From Elymus sibiricus (Eukaryota > Streptophyta > Magnoliopsida > Poales > Poaceae): 64,000 nucleotides of DNA. The DNA lies in assembly GCA_039707655.1 (NCBI GenBank), contig CM077665.1, forward strand, positions 136,357,148 through 136,421,147, given 5' to 3'. The position numbers were made by a program, and so were the translations under genes. Of the stretch, positions 57,701 to 64,000 are shown in pieces (position 1 is the stretch's first letter; every line of letters begins with the position of its first letter). A model generated the notes under the pieces. That model was not told where the DNA came from and ran no database searches. It was given only the letters and a program-made list of their open reading frames with translations.

Positions 57701-59100
57701 TCTTTAACCCGAAGGGCATTCGTACAAAGCAGTACGTGCCGCAGGGGGTTATGAATGCGGTCTTTTGCTCATCTTCCTTGGTCATGAAGATCTGGTGGTA
57801 TCTGGAGTAGGCATCCAAAAAGGAGAGTCGGTCGCATCTGGAGGTGGAGTCAAAAATTTGATCTATACGCGGAAAGGGGAAAGGGTCCTTCGGGCCAGCT
57901 TTGTTCAAGTCAGTGAAGTCTATGCAAAGCCTCCATTTCCCATTTGCCTTCCGTACCACCACCGGGTTCGCTAACCATGTTGGATGCAGTACTCCTTTGA
58001 CCAAACCAGCTGCTTCAAGCTTCTTGATTTCCTCAGCAATGAATTGCTGCCTCTCCAAGGCATGTTTCCTAACTTTCTGCTTGACGGGTCAGGCATGTGG
58101 GCAGACAGCAAGGTGGTGCTCAATTACCTCCCCGGGAACACCGGGGATGTCAGATGGTTGCCAGGCAAACACATCGACATTCTCCCACAGGAAGGCAAAT
58201 GATGGTGAAGGTACCACCAGTGCCATCCTCCCATGCCAGGACTTTCTTCGTCTCAGCGTAGGTGATCTTGGTCTTCTTGCCAGCAGAACTTTCCGGCAGG
58301 CCATCATTAGGTGTCATGCACTCCGAAGAGACGTGCTTCCCGGAGTCCTTGCCGGTGTTCCTACCAGGCTTCTTCACTTTCTTTGTATCCTTGGCGGGAG
58401 CTAGGATTTCTATGGCTTCAGCTGCTACCGCATCGCGATACATCTGGTCCACACAAATAACTGCGCTCTTCTTGTGAGATGGGATGGCGACGAACCCAAG
58501 GGGCCCAGGCATTTTGAAGGTATTGTAGGCATAGTAGGATGCCGCCATGAACTTTGCCAGAGCCGGGCGACCAAGGATTTCGTTGTAGGGCAGTGAGATC
58601 TCGGCGACGTCAAACACTATCCTTTCTGTTCGGAAGTTCAACTCTCCGCCAAATGTCACAAGCAGGGTGATCTTCCCCTTTGGCCTTCTCCTGCCGGGGT
58701 TGATCCCTTGGAACGTACCCATGGCTTCGAGATCTTCATCGAGGATCTGCAGTTTCTCAGCCACTCTGGGAGTGATCAAGTTCATTCCGGCCCGACCGTC
58801 AACTAACATCTTAGACACCTTGAGGTTGCGGATTGTTGGGGAAACCAACAATGGCAAGCATCCGACCGTGGTGGTGGGGTCAAGATGATCCTCTTCGTCA
58901 AAGATGATAGGCATGCGGGACCATCTGAGTGGCTTCCTAGATTCTGCAGATGGATCCACAGCATTGACCTCGCGTGCCCATTGCTTGAGCTGGCGATGAG
59001 AGGAGTGCAAGGAGGCGCCCCCATCAACGCACATGGCATCGGTTGCTCTCTGGAACTCCCTGTCACTGGAATCCTCATCATCACCCTCATCATCGATCAT
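54747..59100 (-). pseudogene. Broken pol of element C (protease, reverse transcriptase, RNase H, second RNase H, integrase)
   Basis: Protease-like region near 58770: the active site reads LVDGRAGMNLI, where D-G/S-G is expected. A frameshift at about 58150-58260 leads to reverse transcriptase (LEAAGLVKGVLHPTWLAN; KWRLCIDFTDLNKAGPKD; catalytic AYMDDIVVKT near 57620). RNase H remnants follow (about 57400-56790). A second, archaeal-type RNase H-like domain has IMYFDGAFSLQGAAAG and NNTAESEGPLAGLRIAV near 56630-56250. Integrase has a zinc-binding part (EIHGGVCGSH; KCEACHFH), a core (WGLDILGPFP; VITDNGTKF), and a C-terminal part to 54747 (LTPKWEGPYRVV). Stops occur near 56945, 55365 and 54835. The frame from 58058 to the end is otherwise kept. 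Confidence 0.88.
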
Positions 59101-59271
59101 ACCATCTGTTTCCCTCTTCTCTCCGCCTCTGGCGGGTTTTTCCTTTTGCTGTGGGGTCTTGTCGCGGTGACCACCTCTACCGCCACGGCCCTTCCTGGCA
59201 GCGCCGTCCTGGCCTTTTTCCTTGTCACGCTTCTCGTACTCGGCCCTCTATTTCTCAGCAATTTTCTCGAC

Positions 59272-62200
59272 CTATTGGCACTCTTGGCGATCATGGCCCT
59301 TGGTACGGTGAATCTTGCAGTACAGCCCGTCAGACTTCCCGGCCTTCTCAGCGGCAATAGCCTCCCGGCAATCAGAGCACGCGGCAGCTCCCTTGCCGGG
59401 GGTTTCGGCTTTTGCCTTCTTGCCGGCACCGAGGTCTCCGGAGCTCTCGACAGCCAATACTGCTTTTCCTTTGCGCTTCTTGTTGCGCTTCCTGTTCCTT
59501 CCCTTCGGGTCGGGGGCATCGTCGTCATTAGAGTCCACTTCGACGCCCGCCTCTTCTCCGGGAAGCCGTCTCCCTTCTTCAGCCCGAGCACACTTATCCG
59601 CCAAGGTGTAAAGCTCATTGACAGTCTTGGGGAGCTTGACATTCATCTTGGCTCGCATCCTCCTGTTGTGCCTGTTTGAGTGGAACGCGGCAATCATTGC
59701 CGCGGGATGGATCTCTGGGATGTTGCGGTGTACTCGGCCGAATCTCTGGATGTACTTCCTCAATGTTTCTCCTTCCTTCTGCGGGAGGACTTGGAGATCG
59801 CCGGGCTGGCCTGGTTCTTGATGACCACCGGTGAAGGCGCCAACGAACTCGTTGCACAGATCAGCCCAAGAGGAAATGGAATTCTCCGGCAAGTGCATCA
59901 GCCATGACCTCACATTTGGCTTGAGGTCCAAAGGGAAATAGTTGGCGAGCACTTTTTCATCTCTTCCTCCCGCGGCTTGAACAACTATCGTGTAGATGCC
60001 CAAGAACTCTCCGGGGTTTAGCTTTCCGTCGTACTTATCCGGCAGCTCAGGCTTGAAGGCTCGGGTCGACGGCCAGCGGACTCGTCGCAGCTCGCTAGTG
60101 AAGGCTGGGCAACCAACCTCGTAAGGAAGGTGTTGGAAATATGCCCTAGAGGCAATAATAAAATGGTTATTATTGTATTTCCTTGTTGATGATAATCGTT
60201 TATTATCCATGCTATAATTGTATTGATTGGAAACTCAAATACATGTGTGGATACATAGACAACAAAGTGTCCCTAGTAAGCCTCTACTAGACTAGCTCGT
60301 TGATCAAAGATGGTTATGGTTTCCTAGCTATAGACATGAGATGTCATTTGATAATGAGATCACATCATTTGGAGAATGATGTGATGGACAAGACCCGAAC
60401 TATGTAGATAGCATATGATCGTGTCAGTTTATTGCTATAGATTTCTGCATGTCAAGTATCTGTTCCTATGACCATGAGATCATGCAACTCACTGACACCG
60501 GAGAAATAATTGTGTGTATCAAACGTCGCAACGTAACTGAGTGACTATAAAGATGCAGTACAGGTATCTCCGAGGGTGTCTGTTGAGTTGGCATGGATCG
60601 AGACTGGGATTTGTTACTCCGTGTGATGGAGAGGTATCTCAGGGCCCACTCGGTAATACAACATCACAATAAGCCTTGCAAGCAAAGTGACTAAAGAGTT
60701 AGCCACGGGATCTTGTATTACGAAACGAGTAAAGAGACTTGCCGGTAACGAGATTGAACTAGGTATAGAGATACCTACGATCGAATCTCGGGCAAGTAAC
60801 ATATCGAAGAACAAAGGGAACATCATACGGGATTAATTGAATCCTTAACATAGAGGTTCGACCGATAAAGATCTTCGTAGAATATGTAGGAACCAATATG
60901 GGCATCCAGGTCCCACTCTTGGTTATTGACCGTAGAGGTGTCTCGGTCATGTCTACATAGTTCTCGAACCCGTAGGGTCTGCACACTTAACGTTCGGTGA
61001 TGTTTTGGTAGTATTGAGTTATGTATGTTGGTGACCGAAGGTTGTTCGGAGTCCCGTATGAGATCCCGGACGTCACGACGAGCTCCGGAATGGTCCATAG
61101 GTAAAGATTTATATATGGGAAGTAATATTTTGGCGACCGGAAAAGTTTCGGGTTTTTTCGGTATTGTACCGGGATGCTTCTAGAAGGTTCCGGAAACTTC
61201 CGGAGGAGTCCAAAAGTCCACCAAGGGTTCCACCACGTCCCAAGGGTTTGCATGGGCTGAGGGGAGGCGCCCTAGCCTTATTGGGCCAGGCGCACAAGTC
61301 CCTCAAGGCCCATGTGGCTTGGGAGAGGTGGAAAGTCCATCTGTTTATGGAAAGGGAGGGAATTGGACTAGGAGTCCAACTCCTCCCCCTTGGCTGCGCC
61401 CTAGGGCATGGAGGGGCTCATCTCCATGCCTCTCCACCTATATATAGAGGGGAGGGGGCACCCCAAGAGCACACACGAAGCCCTTGGCGCCCCTCTCACT
61501 CCCTAGATCGTTTTCTTCTCCGTTCGCGGTTTCGGTAGCGCTAGGCATAGCTCTGCCGGGATAGCACCACCACCGCCGCCACCACGCCGTCGTGTTGCTG
61601 GAGAACTCATTAACCTCTCCGCTCCCTCTTGCTAGATAAATAAGGCGGAGATCATCATCGAGCTGTACGTGTGCTGCACGCGGAGGTGCCGTCCGTTCGA
61701 CACTAGATCGTGATTGGATCGCGGGATGCTCGGCGATTTGGATCGCGAAGACGTTCGACTACATCAACCGCGTTTCTTAATGCTTCCCGCTTAGCAATCT
61801 ACAAGGGTATGTAGATCCAGTCTCCCTCTCGTAGATGCTCATCACCATGGATAGATCTTGTGTGTGCGTAGGAAAATTTTTGTTTCCCATGCAACGTTCC
61901 CCAACAAAAGGTACCCGCCAACACTGGGCACGGGGTCGCCGACGTCTGGACCGTTGCGCTTGTTGGATTGACGGTGCGCTTCATGGTGATGCGCGCGTCT
62001 TCATTCCGCCGGTCTTCAAGACACGCCGCTGATCCCGGCGGTCGTGCGGACCCGACGAGACTATGGACGCCTCGTTGCAGCCGTCAGCATGTGTAGCTTG
62101 CTGCGGCCGCCTCTGGGCTGGCTGTCGTGGAGGGGACTGCACTGTCGGGGTGGCCCCTTCGACGTGCTCGCCGCCCTGGGCTGCCGCTGCCATTCGCGTA

Positions 62201-62885
62201 CGCCACGACGACTCCGCATGCTGGGGCTTGTTGGCTTCAACGAAGGAAATCAGGCTTTGGATGGTGGCTCTCCATTCATCCATCTTATCAGCTGTTGGCA
62301 TGAAGTTCAGCAGCATCGGGACCCTCGCCATGGCCTCCTCTGCGGTGTTGGGCATGGCGAGAGAGACGGACCTCGACGTGGCTCGACTCTTGGTGGGACC
62401 AAGAGGAGCGTCGTCGCGTCCTTGATGCCGCGCACCACTCGCCGGAGCTTTCTGGTGGGACGTGGGTCGACCTTGAGGAACCGCGGTTCCGCTGGGAGCC
62501 CGGTCTCGCTCTGCTCGAGGTGCCTGCCCAACAATCTCGCTGTCGACGGGTGCGGCCGGAGGGCTATGGCTCACACCGGACTGGGCGCCGCTGGGCGGCC
62601 TCGGCATTCCACGCGGCGGGGAGGCGACGAACAGACCTTCCCTTCGCCCGTGGCACCCAGGCCGGGCTCGCCACGTTGATGCAGTGGTTGCTCCCTCCTA
62701 GAGCCTCCCGCTCCACTCCCGGCTGTGAGAGGTTGGGTGGGGGCCCTGCCTGCGCCCATCGCGCCGCAAACAATGCCCGCCTCGCCCGCAGCCGCCGCAG
62801 TGTCTGCGGTGTCGTCGGCCGCGTGTGAGGGGGCCTTCGAGGAGGAGGGATGCGCAGCCGCGCTGGCTTTCTTCTTCGGAGCCAT
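59272..62885 (-). pseudogene. gag of element C, split by a solo LTR
   Basis: It starts at 62885 (MAPKKKASAAAHPSSSK), with frameshifts around 62570-62600, then runs to about 61912. After the solo LTR (61906-60131) the frame resumes at 60130 with LPYEVGCPAF. The gag domain (DKYDGKLNPGEFLGIY; SWADLCNEFVGAF; EGETLRKYIQRF; NELYTLADKCARAEE) follows. It ends with a basic region and a Cys/His motif (YCKIHRTKGHDRQEC) before a TAG at 59272. The frame continues past this stop into the protease start at 59100 with one more TAG, suggesting a former single gag-pro reading frame. Confidence 0.82.
60131..61906 (+). mobile_element. Solo LTR of a BARE/WIS/Angela-type copia element in the gag of element C
   Basis: 1776 bp, from TGTTGGAAATATGCCCTAGA to TTCCCATGCAACGTTCCCCAACA. 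It agrees with the recalled BARE-1/Angela LTR along its length, including the TATATATAGAGG promoter (about 61439-61448). The flanks are GAAGG (60126-60130) and AAAGG (61907-61911), a five-base TSD with one change. There is no internal region or second LTR, so it is a product of LTR-LTR recombination. Its orientation is plus, opposite to element C. Confidence 0.93.
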
Positions 62886-62954
62886 TGTCGATGAAGATGA
62901 TGATGAGGGCCGATCCGCCGTTCACGAACTTGGGTTCGCGCAAATGATGCACGC

Positions 62955-62972
62955 CCCCTACCTGGCGCACCA
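62955..62972 (-). other. Primer-binding site of element C
   Basis: The minus strand reads TGGTGCGCCAGGTAGGGG, four bases inside the 5' LTR. It ends in the complement of CCA, as a PBS must. I do not assign the tRNA. Confidence 0.6.
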
Positions 62973-62976
62973 AAGA

Positions 62977-63830
62977 TGTCGGGGCACGGATGCTCATGAT
63001 CACCTATGGGACCAAGGGTCCCTTGTGGTTCGGCAAGGGTGGTCACGTTGCACGAAGAGCGGAGAGCGTGGGGACGGCGCAACGGTCAGGACACATGCAT
63101 TTTACCCAGGTTCGGGCCGCTGCTAAGCGTAAAACCCAACTCCTGCTTTTTGGTGGATTGATTATGGGAACACGAAGGACGCAATGCACCCAGCCCCGGC
63201 AAGCCACCCGCGGAAGAGTGATTGCGTGGATACAAGTGTTCGGGGGTGCGAAATGCTAACCTTGAGCTAGGTTGCCTTGGGCCTCCTTTTATAGTATAAG
63301 GGGTCACCACAATGGCAAAACAGACATTATCTGTTGATTAGATACGTAACAGTGCTACAATACCTAACTCTGGCACTTAGGACAAAATACCATAAATGCT
63401 AGCCTAGGTGGCGTGCGGGGATGCATTCCCAGCAGGCTTCTACCACCGCTTAAGCTAACTACTGCTTCATGTCTTGACGGGTCTCAAGCGGGCATAATCC
63501 GTCTTCCAGCGAGCCGCCACGTACTTAGCGAGAGCCACTTAGCCACCTGAGGGATCGACACCGCGTTGACAAACGACTAGCGTTGCGATGCGGTGGAGCG
63601 GTGGCCGATTGGCTCGTGCCTTCCGGGAATGGCTTGCCGGGTCTTCTGGAAGGTATGTGCGCTTCTGTCCCCGGCAGGCACTGGGGACGTGACTAGCGCG
63701 GCATAGTCCAGGCTTGGACTGCCGTGCTGGCATTGCTGAAGTCTTGTCTTGATAGTTGCCGGGGTTTTCCGCTTCTACTGCCTATGCATAAGTCAGGGGC
63801 ACTTGGTACCCCTGTACTAGTGCACCGACA
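62977..63830 (-). repeat. 5' LTR of element C
   Basis: 854 bp, TGTCGGTGCACTAGTACAGG...TGCCCCGACA on the minus strand. A TATA-like CTATAAAAGG lies near 63295-63286. Confidence 0.9.
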
Positions 63831-63835
63831 CAGAG

Positions 63836-64000
63836 ATGATAGAAAATCCACGTCAGGATACATGTTCAGTCTCGCTGGAGGGGCTATTTCGTCGAAAAGC
63901 TCCAAACAGTCAATAGTTGCATCGTCCACGATGTATGCAGAATTCATAGCATGTTTTGAGGCCATGGGGCAGGCAATATGGTTAAAGAAATTTATACCCG
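63836..64000 (+). pseudogene. Element D continuation: RNase H of copia pol
   Basis: It encodes RKSTSGYMFSLAGGAISSK and then ASSTMYAEFIACFEAMGQAI, the copia RNase H C-terminal motifs. It directly continues the frame broken at 51742. The element runs off the window. Confidence 0.9.

Larger units (their letters stand above)
51743..63830 (-). mobile_element. Element C: complete Tat-like gypsy retrotransposon with an antisense B3-like ORF
   Basis: LTRs at 51743-52606 and 62977-63830, TSD CAGAG at 51738-51742 and 63831-63835. In minus orientation the order is 5' LTR, PBS, gag (split by a solo LTR), protease, reverse transcriptase, RNase H, a second RNase H-like domain, integrase, antisense ORF, 3' LTR. 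A second RNase H and an extra ORF near the 3' LTR are known features of the Tat lineage. A hand count gives about 7-8% LTR difference, making it the oldest of the three complete elements. Confidence 0.88.

Overview
This window is intergenic DNA from a large grass genome. The repeat content points to Triticeae (wheat, barley, rye or Aegilops). The clearest marker is a BARE/WIS/Angela-type copia LTR, supported by Fatima-like gypsy elements and a Maximus-lineage (Sirevirus) copia element. I found no ordinary host gene, rRNA, CRISPR array or bacterial gene. Family names are recalled from memory and were not checked against a library. Boundaries, target-site duplications (TSDs), primer-binding sites (PBSs) and open frames were read directly from the sequence.

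Layout, left to right. (A) 1-5607 is a plus-strand Fatima-like non-autonomous gypsy fragment: gag-protease plus an antisense, intron-bearing ORF. (X) 5608-12033 is a minus-strand gypsy remnant, mainly one ~4.0 kb LTR that carries a 2.2 kb Helitron, which itself carries a small MITE. (F') 12034-16710 is a minus-strand Fatima-like element cut off at its 3' side. (H) 16711-21727 is the 3' part of another gypsy family, with a related antisense intron-bearing ORF and its 3' LTR; it sits inside the reverse transcriptase of (G). (G) is a minus-strand gypsy with a long 5' LTR, in pieces at 21728-24478 and 34078-38274. (E) 24484-34072 is a complete Sirevirus-type copia (TSD CCACC) inserted in the 5' leader of G; it has gag and a second ORF but no pol. 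(D) is a plus-strand copia starting at 38280 inside the LTR of G and still unfinished at 64000. (B) 39103-47265 is a complete Fatima-like element (TSD GCGGT) in the leader of D. (C) 51743-63830 is a complete Tat-like gypsy (TSD CAGAG) in the RNase H of D, and its gag is split by a BARE/Angela solo LTR (60131-61906).

Nesting order follows from interruption: G was hit by H, E and D; H by F'; D by B and C; C by the solo LTR. Hand-counted LTR differences (C about 7-8%, E about 3%, B about 2.5%) suggest C went in before E and B.

The most interesting content is antisense cargo. Elements A, B and H carry a multi-exon antisense gene (gypsy-type-transposon/coiled-coil protein) between gag and the 3' LTR. 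Element C carries an intact 226-codon antisense ORF with a B3-like DNA-binding region, a TATA box and a poly(A) signal. In E, the second ORF appears to have its own internal promoter, built from the same palindromic repeats as its LTR.
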